This document shows positions 55,385 to 63,419 of a stretch of DNA of 64,000 bases, piece after piece. The translations under genes were made by a program, and so were the position numbers. The notes below the pieces were generated by a model, which was not told the origin of the DNA, did no database searches, and saw only the letters and a program-made list of their open reading frames with translations. The stretch spans positions 1-64,000 of the forward strand of contig CAYRFE010000019.1 of assembly GCA_964423645.1 (NCBI GenBank), in the 5' to 3' direction. The DNA is from CAYRFE01 sp964423645 [NCBI: uncultured bacterium] (GTDB taxonomy: Bacteria; Macinerneyibacteriota; Macinerneyibacteria; Macinerneyibacteriales). Position 1 is the stretch's first letter, and every line of letters begins with the position of its first letter.

Positions 55385-55515
55385 TTTTCGTCTTGTGCCA
55401 TCCCCAAACCCCTTCCGAGAAATCGGAAGGGGCTTAGAATGTTCTATAATGGGGACGTTGTCCCCATGCCCCTGTTTTGATTCATTAACGTAAGGGCAAT
55501 TCATGAATTGCCCCT
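55385..55515. repeat. Palindromic repeat cluster between hydG and hydE
   Basis: CCCCAAACCCCTTCCGA with complementary TCGGAAGGGG, then TATAATGGGGAC-GTT-GTCCCCATGCCCC, then a perfect 20-base palindrome GGGCAATTCATGAATTGCCC (55494-55513) followed by CCTAC. These are the internal arms of the 51335 element without its terminal repeats. Confidence 0.7.
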
Positions 55516-55529
55516 ACGGGAATATAATT

Positions 55530-56912
55530 TTACAGATATAAATCTTTTTCGCCTTTTTCAAGACGTTTGAGGAAATCACGTGTGGTCGCCTGCACTTCGG
55601 CGGTGGGAATATCCGCGATCATTTTTTCAATTAACGTATCGCCTGCCTTGTGTGTACCAGGGTGTGCATAGTGGATAAGATATTCTTTGAAGGTCGTAAG
55701 CGCGTTCGGCAAACAATACTGCTTAATAAGACCGGGTTTTGCCAAATCCATAAAGTCTTGTCCTGTACGCCCCATACGATAACATCCGGTACAAAATGAA
55801 GGAATATAACCATGTTGTACTATGTCATAAATCACTTCATCCAAAGTGCGATGATCTCCCAACGAAAATTGCTCTGCAGATTGTGAATCCGAATAACCAC
55901 CGGGATTAGTCTTTGAACCGGCAGAAATCTGCGATATCCCGAGTGATAAAGCCTCCGTACGCATATGCGAATCCTCTCGTGTGCTCAATATCATACCGGT
56001 ATATGGTACTGTGATTCGCAGTATTGCAATTATCTTTTTAAAATCTTTGTCGGATACCGGATACGGCGGATTTGCGGCAACATCTGATCCTGTAGCGGGT
56101 TCCAAACGCGGAATTGATATTGTATGTGGCCCAACACCGAATTTGTTTTCCAAGTGACGAATGTGTTGCAACAGTGCCATTATTTCAAATCGATAGTCAT
56201 GCAGACCGAATAAAATACCCACACCGACATCATCGACACCGCCTTCCATTGCTCTGTCCATCGCGGTAAGATGATTCACATAATCCGACTTAGGTCCTGT
56301 CGGATGCATCTTTTTGTAGGTATCATAATGATACGTTTCCTGAAACAATTGATACGTGCCGATACCTGCGGCTTTCAATCGGCGGAAACTTTCTACCGAT
56401 AACGGTGCAATATTGATATTGATTCGACGGATCTCTCCGTTACCTTCATGTACCGAATAAATCGTCTCAATCGCTTTGAGCGAATACTCAAGCGCACTCT
56501 CCCCAAGACCTTCACCGGAAACTAAAAGCACACGCTTATGCCCTTCTTTCACCAGAGCTATGGTCTCCTGACGTATTTCATCAAGCGTCAACGTGCGACG
56601 AGGAATAAAACTATTGCTACGGCGAAATGCACAGTATAAACATTCATTATTACACATATTTGAAACGTAGAGAGGTGCAAAGAGCACCAAACGACGACCA
56701 TAGATTTCTTCCTTAATATAACGAGCTACCTCAAGTATCGACTGCAGTTGATCATCATCTTCAACCATTAATAACCGTTCTGCTTCTTCAAATGAAATAC
56801 CTTTTAATTCACGGGCATGTGTAAGAATATCACTCACTTCTTTATCATCGGGTGCGGAAGTGTTTTTAAGATAGTCATAGATGCGTTGATGATCTATAAA
56901 ACCGGTATTCAC
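55530..56912 (-). CDS. hydG: [FeFe]-hydrogenase maturase HydG (tyrosine lyase)
   Basis: A 460-residue radical SAM enzyme with the SAM-cluster motif CNNECLYC (about residue 88) and the C-terminal auxiliary-cluster motif CTGCYRMGRTGQDFMDLAK (CxxC) with a third Cys in IKQYC. HydG splits tyrosine into p-cresol, CO and cyanide and makes the Fe(CO)2(CN) synthon of the H-cluster. Start is GTG (56912) with AGGAGG four bases before it. It follows hydA across an 89-base gap with a strong hairpin. Confidence 0.95.
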   Translation of the reverse strand: MNTGFIDHQRIYDYLKNTSAPDDKEVSDILTHARELKGISFEEAERLLMVEDDDQLQSILEVARYIKEEIYGRRLVLFAPLYVSNMCNNECLYCAFRRSNSFIPRRTLTLDEIRQETIALVKEGHKRVLLVSGEGLGESALEYSLKAIETIYSVHEGNGEIRRININIAPLSVESFRRLKAAGIGTYQLFQETYHYDTYKKMHPTGPKSDYVNHLTAMDRAMEGGVDDVGVGILFGLHDYRFEIMALLQHIRHLENKFGVGPHTISIPRLEPATGSDVAANPPYPVSDKDFKKIIAILRITVPYTGMILSTREDSHMRTEALSLGISQISAGSKTNPGGYSDSQSAEQFSLGDHRTLDEVIYDIVQHGYIPSFCTGCYRMGRTGQDFMDLAKPGLIKQYCLPNALTTFKEYLIHYAHPGTHKAGDTLIEKMIADIPTAEVQATTRDFLKRLEKGEKDLYL

Positions 56913-56957
56913 GAAGCCTCCTTCTGCACGTGATACGCCACGTGACTATGTCAAAAT

Positions 56958-56989
56958 AGGGCATACTCGCGATACAGCGACTATGCCCT
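56958..56989. other. Hairpin between hydA and hydG
   Basis: AGGGCATA-C-TCGC, loop GATACA, GCGA-C-TATGCCCT: 12 paired bases interrupted by one C/C mismatch. A second dyad, CACGTG-ATACGC-CACGTG, lies closer to hydG. No long T run follows on the minus strand, so attenuation or mRNA processing between hydA and the maturases is more likely than full termination. Confidence 0.65.
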
Positions 56990-57001
56990 TCACAGTGCTC
57001 C

Positions 57002-58789
57002 TTAGTGCTTATGTGTCGCTTCACCCATGCTTTGTCCGTCATATACACTGCGTTTATAATAATTCGTATGAAGTAGGTGATGTGCTTTCTCAGACCCCGG
57101 TTTACCGAAGTATTTCTCATAGATGCGATTTACAGCGACATTTTGATGTGAACAACGTTTTGGCAGATCGTGATCTTCTTTATACAACCCTTCTCCGCGA
57201 CGAGCGCGTTTTGCAAAGGTGCTGTTACGCGGTTGGCCGCCTCCGCCGACACATCCGCCGGGACATGCCATGATCTCAATGAAGGTATACTCACTTTTGC
57301 CGGTGGTCACCATCTGATCACGAACTTTTTCCAGTAATTTCCGTGCATTACCAAGCCCGTGCGCAACCGCTACCTTTACAGGAAGTTCTCCGCCGTCTTT
57401 CAACGGAATGGTCACAGCCATTTCTTTGATACCTTTCATCCCGCGAACAGGCAAAATCTCTACATTACCCATTTCTTTGCCGGAAAGAACAAAATAGACA
57501 GTACGAAGTGCAGCTTCCATAACACCACCCGTCGCGCCGAAAATAGTAGCGGCACCGGTGTATTCACCAAGCATCGGATCAACGGTATCTTCTTTAATAT
57601 CTTTAAGATCGATTCCGGCTTCTTTCATCATTTTTACAAATTCACGAGTTGTTAAAACATAATCAACATCCTGAAAACCCGAGTCACGCATTTCAGGACG
57701 CTGTGCTTCAAACTTTTTTGCAGTACACGGCATGATAGATACCGAAACGATTTTCGAAGGATCTATTTTTTTCTCTTCCGCATAATAGGTTTTTGCAACC
57801 ACGCCCATCATCTGTTGAGGTGATTTAGCGGTTGATACATGTGCAGCCAAATCGGGGAAATACGTCTCCATGAATTTTACCCAACCAGGTGAACAGGAAG
57901 TGATAACAGGTAACTTCCCACCTGAAACAACGCGACCGATAACTTCGGTGCCTTCTTCCATAATGGTCAAATCCGCACTGAAATTGGTATCAAATATTGC
58001 ATCAAACCCAATCGTTTTCAATGCAGCATACATTTTTCCGGTAGTAACAGTCCCTATCTCCATACCGAATTCTTCGCCTATTGATGCACGAATAGACGGA
58101 GCCTCCTGAACGATAACATGTTTTTCGGGATCAAGAATAGCCTGCCATACCGATTCGATATGACTTTTCTCGCTCAATGCGCCTGTCGGACAATACACGA
58201 TACATTGTCCGCAATTCACACACGGACTATTTGCCATGCCTTTATTAAATGCAGTATCAATTGAAGACTCAAAACCTCTGTTTGCAATAGTTAAAGCGTT
58301 CACTGTTTGTATTTTATCACATACTTCTACACAGCGATAACATAATATACATTTATTCGGATCACGTACTATTGAAACGCTTGATTCGTCAAGTGGCTGT
58401 TTTTCGAGCAGTAATGGCAAGTTATCCATATCAACACCCATTCTGTAGGATAACTCTTGTAATTCACACGAATTATTCGCTGTGCAGGTCGGACAATCGA
58501 CATTGTGGTTTGATAAAATAAGTTCAAGTATCATTTTTCTCTCCGCACGCAGTTCTTTTGTATTGGTCACAATATTCTGATTCGGTGCGACAGGTGTGCA
58601 ACATGAACGCACGTGACGCCCGTTAATATCCACCACACAAATACCGCACGCCGCAGTTGCAGGCAGATCTTCATGATAACACAATGTGGGAATATTCTTA
58701 CCAACCTTTTTTGCCGCATCAAGTATCGTCGTACCTTCAGCAACTTCCACTTCGATTCCGTCGATCGTTAATTTTACCATTTTTTCCAT
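57002..58789 (-). CDS. hydA: [FeFe] hydrogenase catalytic subunit
   Basis: A 595-residue modular hydrogenase. N-terminal 2Fe-2S domain (CGIC and CC near 46-62), His/Cys 4Fe-4S domain (CPTCTANNSC), a two-cluster ferredoxin domain (CILCYRCVEVC and CVNCGQCIVYC), then the H-cluster domain: L1 TSCSPGW, L2 MPCTAKKFE, L3 MACPGGCVGGGGQP, and a small C-terminal segment. This layout is shared by NAD(P)-linked and bifurcating multimeric enzymes (HndD/HydA type) as well as monomeric ones. No HydB or HydC partner is next to it. Start at 58789 has AGGAGG. The hydrogenase reduces protons or oxidises hydrogen in the cytoplasm. Confidence 0.95.
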   Translation of the reverse strand: MEKMVKLTIDGIEVEVAEGTTILDAAKKVGKNIPTLCYHEDLPATAACGICVVDINGRHVRSCCTPVAPNQNIVTNTKELRAERKMILELILSNHNVDCPTCTANNSCELQELSYRMGVDMDNLPLLLEKQPLDESSVSIVRDPNKCILCYRCVEVCDKIQTVNALTIANRGFESSIDTAFNKGMANSPCVNCGQCIVYCPTGALSEKSHIESVWQAILDPEKHVIVQEAPSIRASIGEEFGMEIGTVTTGKMYAALKTIGFDAIFDTNFSADLTIMEEGTEVIGRVVSGGKLPVITSCSPGWVKFMETYFPDLAAHVSTAKSPQQMMGVVAKTYYAEEKKIDPSKIVSVSIMPCTAKKFEAQRPEMRDSGFQDVDYVLTTREFVKMMKEAGIDLKDIKEDTVDPMLGEYTGAATIFGATGGVMEAALRTVYFVLSGKEMGNVEILPVRGMKGIKEMAVTIPLKDGGELPVKVAVAHGLGNARKLLEKVRDQMVTTGKSEYTFIEIMACPGGCVGGGGQPRNSTFAKRARRGEGLYKEDHDLPKRCSHQNVAVNRIYEKYFGKPGSEKAHHLLHTNYYKRSVYDGQSMGEATHKH

Positions 58790-58844
58790 CCTTGTGACCT
58801 CCTGTTATCTTTACTATTCGTTATGCTTTTCCGCACGCACAAAA

Positions 58845-58872
58845 AGTATAGAAAAAGAACACCTTAGGTCAA
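58845..58872 (-). promoter_or_regulatory. Promoter of hydA
   Basis: Minus strand TTGACC (58867-58872), 16-base spacer, TATACT (58845-58850), about 49 bases of leader. The leader carries the 15-base AAGCATAACGAATAG (58814-58828) shared with pruA. Confidence 0.7.
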
Positions 58873-58970
58873 GAAAATTTCAAATAATTTTCATACAATT
58901 CTGATATAAATCATAGTCAATTCGTATCTGGTTAATATATTGATAGATAGAATTCGAGATAATCTCTGTG

Positions 58971-59025
58971 ATACTACTTAATTTTTTCTTAAAAATTACT
59001 TTCGCTTAAGATTGTAAGGTAGTAT
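58971..59025. other. Long-range inverted repeat upstream of the hydA promoter
   Basis: ATACTACTTA (58971-58980) and TAAGGTAGTAT (59015-59025) are nearly complementary, with AT-rich sequence between. It lies between fdhD and the hydA promoter. Confidence 0.4.
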
Positions 59026-59047
59026 TATAAAAAACACCCGATTTTTT

Positions 59048-59111
59048 ATCGCTTTTTTTCGATGATGATTCATCGTTTTTTTTCGATACAGATTCATCGC
59101 TTTTTTTCGAT
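59048..59111. promoter_or_regulatory. Three 24-bp iterons upstream of hydA
   Basis: ATCG-N8-CGAT occurs at 59048-59063, 59072-59087 and 59096-59111, an exact 24-base period. The N8 is CTTTTTTT or TTTTTTTT and the linkers between units are GATGATTC and ACAGATTC. Each unit is a dyad. A multi-site regulator-binding region is the simplest reading. It lies about 175 bases upstream of the hydA -35 box. Confidence 0.6.
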
Positions 59112-59150
59112 ATACTATATCGAGCATAATGTTTTGTAAAAAATCATACC

Positions 59151-59936
59151 TTACATTACCCGTTCAGGCGAAGCGTAGATATTCATTTTTCGTCCTCGCA
59201 CAAAGCCGATGAGAGTGAGATTGGCAGCACGCGCAGTCGCGATAGCTTTATCAGTAGTCGCCGCAACCGATACCAATACCGGCAATTTGCAATACACCGC
59301 TTTGAGTACCATTTCACGAGGAATTCGTCCGCTGGTAATGATCGCCGATCGCTCAAACGATAATCCGCTGCGAAGTACAAAGCCCACTATTTTATCGATC
59401 GCATTATGCCTGCCGATATCCTCAAAAAAAGCGATTCTCCCCGTTTCGTTATACAATGCTGAACTGTGCACCGCGCCGGTTTTTTGAAAAATTTCAGACA
59501 TTGTTGCAAAGTCACGCACCCAATCGAGGATCATATCTTTTTTGAAAAGCCCCTGCTCGGTAACATCATCATTTTTCAACACGGGAAGAGTATAGGTCAC
59601 ACTTTCCTGCTTGCCGAGAGCGGTGGTAATTGTACGCATGCGGTTTTTGGTGGCGGCAAGACGCGCCGAGGCCTCGTCACTTACCGTCACCGATGCAATG
59701 CCCTGCCCTTCATCAATTGCGATACTGTGTATATCAGCGAGCGAAAAAATAATACGCTCCGAATACAAGAATCCGGTGATCAGCTCTTCCAAAAAAATCG
59801 GCGAACAGATAAGGCGTACGAACGGCTCTGTGTTGATAACGACCTGCAATGTATATTCAACGATAATGGCATCATCAAGTTGTTGAGTCACTCCATTATC
59901 ATAGCGAGTTATAGGTGTAGTTGTTAGAGCATTCAT
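59151..59936 (-). CDS. fdhD: FdhD-family formate dehydrogenase accessory protein lacking the loop cysteines
   Basis: A 261-residue FdhD. The conserved RTITT...G, TGAVHSSALY, EDIGRHNAIDK, TSGRIPREMVLKA and LIGFVRG regions are all present. FdhD carries sulfur to the molybdenum cofactor of formate dehydrogenase through a cysteine in a mobile loop (CGxCG in E. coli, a single CG in many others). Here that loop reads TTALGKQE, with no cysteine. AAAGGGG precedes the ATG. It lies between hydA and mobA-fdhA and its partner is surely the enzyme encoded at 60719, but its mechanism must differ if it is active. Confidence 0.88.
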   Translation of the reverse strand: MNALTTTPITRYDNGVTQQLDDAIIVEYTLQVVINTEPFVRLICSPIFLEELITGFLYSERIIFSLADIHSIAIDEGQGIASVTVSDEASARLAATKNRMRTITTALGKQESVTYTLPVLKNDDVTEQGLFKKDMILDWVRDFATMSEIFQKTGAVHSSALYNETGRIAFFEDIGRHNAIDKIVGFVLRSGLSFERSAIITSGRIPREMVLKAVYCKLPVLVSVAATTDKAIATARAANLTLIGFVRGRKMNIYASPERVM

Positions 59937-60096
59937 AGGAACCCCTTTCCTGTAAAATTCACCATATTGTTCATAATCTCATCTCATTTTCGGATGTCAC
60001 ACAGATTATGTCAAGGGTTTTTTCTCTTTTTATTTCTCGTATGCTATCGCGTGGGAAAAATCATGAAGATGTACGATACCGAAAAAGTTGCAAAAT

Positions 60097-60705
60097 TCAG
60101 CCCAGTGTCTTTTGCAAAAACTCTTCGTATTCATGTCGTGTGTTGAGATTTGCAAACATATCCATATGCGAATTGAATGATTTGGCGGTGTGTTCATCAA
60201 TATACAACGTATTCACTGAACGTAAAAAGTAATAGATAGATCCCTTCTCTTCGCTAAGATCCGCTCGCAGCTGCGTCAATGATGTTTTCCCGTAATACGC
60301 ATGAAACGGCTCTATCCAATCCCCGTGAGTGGTGATACAAGTATCAGTGTTGTTTCCACGCAGTGCATCCTGCATAAAACGAGCATATGTCTCACAATAA
60401 TTTGGCATGTCGCAGGCAATAGTAAAAACATATTGTGATTTAGCCTGTGATAACGCGGCTTCAATCCCCGCAAGCGGTCCTAATCCCGGATAATTATCTT
60501 TTACCGCAGTAATCGGCATTTCTTCATAATATTCCGGATTTGCGGTCACGACAATGATATCGTCGAATAACGGCTGAAGTTTACGAACAGTGATATCAAT
60601 GAGCCTCCTCTGATTGACGGTGAGTAATTGTTTATCAAACCCCATGCGGGAGGATTTTCCTCCCGCAAGGATTGCCGCACTGCCAAACAGAGGATTCTCG
60701 CTCAT
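60097..60705 (-). CDS. mobA: Molybdenum cofactor guanylyltransferase MobA
   Basis: A 202-residue nucleotidyltransferase with the N-terminal signature LAGGKSSRMGFDKQLL, the GPLAGIEAAL loop and the metal Asp in IACDMP. MobA links GMP to molybdopterin to give the guanine dinucleotide form used by formate dehydrogenases. It starts 13 bases after fdhA and belongs to the same unit. AAGGAT sits 11 bases from the ATG, a loose ribosome-binding site. Confidence 0.92.
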   Translation of the reverse strand: MSENPLFGSAAILAGGKSSRMGFDKQLLTVNQRRLIDITVRKLQPLFDDIIVVTANPEYYEEMPITAVKDNYPGLGPLAGIEAALSQAKSQYVFTIACDMPNYCETYARFMQDALRGNNTDTCITTHGDWIEPFHAYYGKTSLTQLRADLSEEKGSIYYFLRSVNTLYIDEHTAKSFNSHMDMFANLNTRHEYEEFLQKTLG

Positions 60706-60718
60706 TGCTTCGTTATCC

Positions 60719-63394
60719 TTATGCTTTCGCTAATGCGCACGCGCACACTTTGAATTCAGGTATCTTTGCAACCGGATCAACTGCTGCCACGGTTAAGCGG
60801 TTCGCAGATCCTTCAAAGTAGTGGAACGGTATGAATACCACTTCAGGAACTACTTTATCGGTCACGACTGCATCGATCGTGATTGAACCGCGACGCGTGG
60901 TAACGGTCACTTTGTCGCCGTCACGAACACCGAATTTTGCTGCAGTTTCAGGATTCATCTGCACAAACGAGTCACCGGATATCTTGGTGAGTCCGGCTTC
61001 ACGTCCGGTCATTGAACGGGTGTGATACTGATACAAAATACGTCCTGTAGTCAGAATATACGGATACTCCGCATCAGGAAGTTCTGCACTCGGTGTATAC
61101 TCCGCAGGTTTGAATAAACCCAACCCGCGAGTAAATTTCTCTTTATGCAATATCGGCGTTCCTTTATGATCAGTAGTCGGACACGGCCATTGCAGTGTCT
61201 CCGTCTCAAGACGGTCATACGTGATCCCGCCGTATGACGGAGTGATCGCATTGATCTCGTCCATGATCTCTTTGGCACTATTGAAAGTATTCTTATAACC
61301 GAGCACTTCCATAAGTTCTTTTAATATCAACCAATCAGGTTTACTTTCACCGACAGGCTTGATCGCCGCACGCACACGCTGTACACGACGCTCGGTATTG
61401 GTGAATGTTCCTTCTTTTTCCGCATAGGTACATGCCGGAAGCACTACATCGGCTAAAGCGGCTGTTTCCGTGAGGAATATATCCTGCACCACAAGGAAGT
61501 CGACTGCATTCAATGCTTTTTCAACATGATTGACATCCGGATCAGAGATCATCGGGTTTTCACCCATGATATAGATCATTTTAATGGTGCCTTTTGCAGC
61601 TCCGCCGGTGACTTCGGTGACCGTCAGACCCGGTTTCGGCGGCAAGGTCACACCCCAAGCTTTTTCAAATTTTGCACGAGCCTCATCATTTGCCACTTTC
61701 TGATACCCGGTATAGTCACCCGGTAACGCACCCATGTCACAGGCGCCTTGTACGTTGTTCTGTCCGCGAAGCGGATTCACGCCGCAACCCTCTTTACCGA
61801 GTTTGCCTGCAACAAGCGCAAGGTTACTGACCGACATAACACCGTTGACACCGGTGCTGTGCTGAGTAACGCCCATTGAGTAGAATATACCTGCTTTGTT
61901 TGCCTTGGCATACATACGAGCAGCTTTTTTGAGGTCTTCCGCATCAATGCAGCAGATCTCGGCAACACGCTCAGGAGTGTATTCTTTGATCATTTTTTCA
62001 AGCTCTTCATAGTTTTCGGTGCGTGTTTTTATGAATTCTTTATCATGCAGATTTTCACTGATGATAACATTCATCATACCATTCAACAACGCAACGTTGG
62101 TACCCGGTTTGATCTGCAAGAAAACATCAGCTTTCTGGGCAAGCTCAATACGACGCGGTTCCGCAACGATAAGCTTTGCACCCTTTTTCACTGCCTGTTT
62201 GATCTTCGCACCGATGACCGGATGTGTTTCAGTCGTGTTGGAACCCGTTACAAAAATAACGTCTTGAAGTGCGACTTCGCTGATGCTGTTGGTCATCGCA
62301 CCGCTGCCGAGTGTGGTCGCCAAACCTGCAACGGTAGACGCATGACACAAACGCGCACAGTGGTCAACGTTATTGGTTCCGATTGCGGCACGCATCATTT
62401 TCTGGAACACATAATTTTCTTCGTTGGTAACACGAGCAGACGCAAGACCGGCTATTGAATCAACACCGAATGATTTTTTATACTCATTGATCTTTGATGC
62501 AATAAGTTTGTATGCCTCTTCCCAGGTTGCCTTCTCGAATGTACCGTTCTTTTTAATAAGCGGTGTCGTCAAGCGGTCTTCATGATTGATGAAGTTGTAC
62601 GCAAATTTACCTTTTACACATAATAGATTGGTATTTGCTGCACCGTTTGCAGGATCCACACCGACTACTTTATTGCCTTTTACATGAAGGTACATCTGAC
62701 ATCCCACACCGCAATACGGGCAGGTTGTGAGTACTTTCTTCACGTCTTTTTTACGATGCAACACTTTCTGTTTCGGCGCCAACGCATTGGTCGGACAATT
62801 CGAAACACAGTTGCCGCACGATACGCATTCGGTCTTTTCTATATCATTACTGTAGCCAAAAAATAAATTAGAGTCAAATCCGCGATCTGCAACGGTAAGT
62901 GCATCCGAGCATTGCAATGATTGGCAAACCTGCACGCAACGTTGACACATGATACACAATTGCGGATTGTAATAATAAAACGGATTGGGCTCGCGTTGCA
63001 ATTTTGGCAGTGCAGGCATTTGTGACGGGAAATCGGTCTTTTCCACACCGTATTCCGCACAGTAATCCTGCAATTGGCACACACCGATCTTGTCACACGA
63101 GAAACAATCATGATCACCTGAAGAGATCAACAGTCCGAGGATTGTTTTTCTGATCTCACGGATTGCTTTGGTATTGGTTTTCACAACCATCCCGTCTGCA
63201 CATGTGGTAGAACATGCAGTGACAGGCTGCGGACGACCTTCGATCTCAACGACACACAAGCGGCATGCACCTATTGCATCAAGACCATCAAGATAACACA
63301 AATTCGGAATATCAATCTCAAGTTTGCGGGCAACCTGCAAAATGGTCTCGCTCGCAGTACACTCGGTTATAATTCCGTCAATGGTAATTTTCAC
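60719..63394 (-). CDS. fdhA: Formate dehydrogenase, Cys-type, NuoG-like N-terminus
   Basis: An 891-residue molybdopterin enzyme. N-terminal 2Fe-2S domain (residues 1-80), His/Cys 4Fe-4S segment (CFSCDKIGVC), two-cluster ferredoxin domain (CIMCQRCVQVC and CVSCGNCVSNC), a further CPYCGVGC cluster at the start of the molybdopterin domain, then the active-site segment CARLCHASTVAGL. Selenocysteine of E. coli FdhF is replaced by Cys (the codon is not TGA). The C-terminal cap binds the pterin. The long iron-sulfur arm fits soluble NAD-dependent or hydrogenase-coupled enzymes. It oxidises formate to CO2, or the reverse, in the cytoplasm. Confidence 0.94.
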   Translation of the reverse strand: MKITIDGIITECTASETILQVARKLEIDIPNLCYLDGLDAIGACRLCVVEIEGRPQPVTACSTTCADGMVVKTNTKAIREIRKTILGLLISSGDHDCFSCDKIGVCQLQDYCAEYGVEKTDFPSQMPALPKLQREPNPFYYYNPQLCIMCQRCVQVCQSLQCSDALTVADRGFDSNLFFGYSNDIEKTECVSCGNCVSNCPTNALAPKQKVLHRKKDVKKVLTTCPYCGVGCQMYLHVKGNKVVGVDPANGAANTNLLCVKGKFAYNFINHEDRLTTPLIKKNGTFEKATWEEAYKLIASKINEYKKSFGVDSIAGLASARVTNEENYVFQKMMRAAIGTNNVDHCARLCHASTVAGLATTLGSGAMTNSISEVALQDVIFVTGSNTTETHPVIGAKIKQAVKKGAKLIVAEPRRIELAQKADVFLQIKPGTNVALLNGMMNVIISENLHDKEFIKTRTENYEELEKMIKEYTPERVAEICCIDAEDLKKAARMYAKANKAGIFYSMGVTQHSTGVNGVMSVSNLALVAGKLGKEGCGVNPLRGQNNVQGACDMGALPGDYTGYQKVANDEARAKFEKAWGVTLPPKPGLTVTEVTGGAAKGTIKMIYIMGENPMISDPDVNHVEKALNAVDFLVVQDIFLTETAALADVVLPACTYAEKEGTFTNTERRVQRVRAAIKPVGESKPDWLILKELMEVLGYKNTFNSAKEIMDEINAITPSYGGITYDRLETETLQWPCPTTDHKGTPILHKEKFTRGLGLFKPAEYTPSAELPDAEYPYILTTGRILYQYHTRSMTGREAGLTKISGDSFVQMNPETAAKFGVRDGDKVTVTTRRGSITIDAVVTDKVVPEVVFIPFHYFEGSANRLTVAAVDPVAKIPEFKVCACALAKA

Positions 63395-63419
63395 AATAAA
63401 CCTCCTTCACGTATAAGCA

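Noticed and set aside
62990-63394. Second hydrogenase gene, because the fdhA N-terminus resembles that of hydA
   Set aside because: The shared part is the NuoG-like 2Fe-2S and 4Fe-4S arm. The remainder is a molybdopterin domain.
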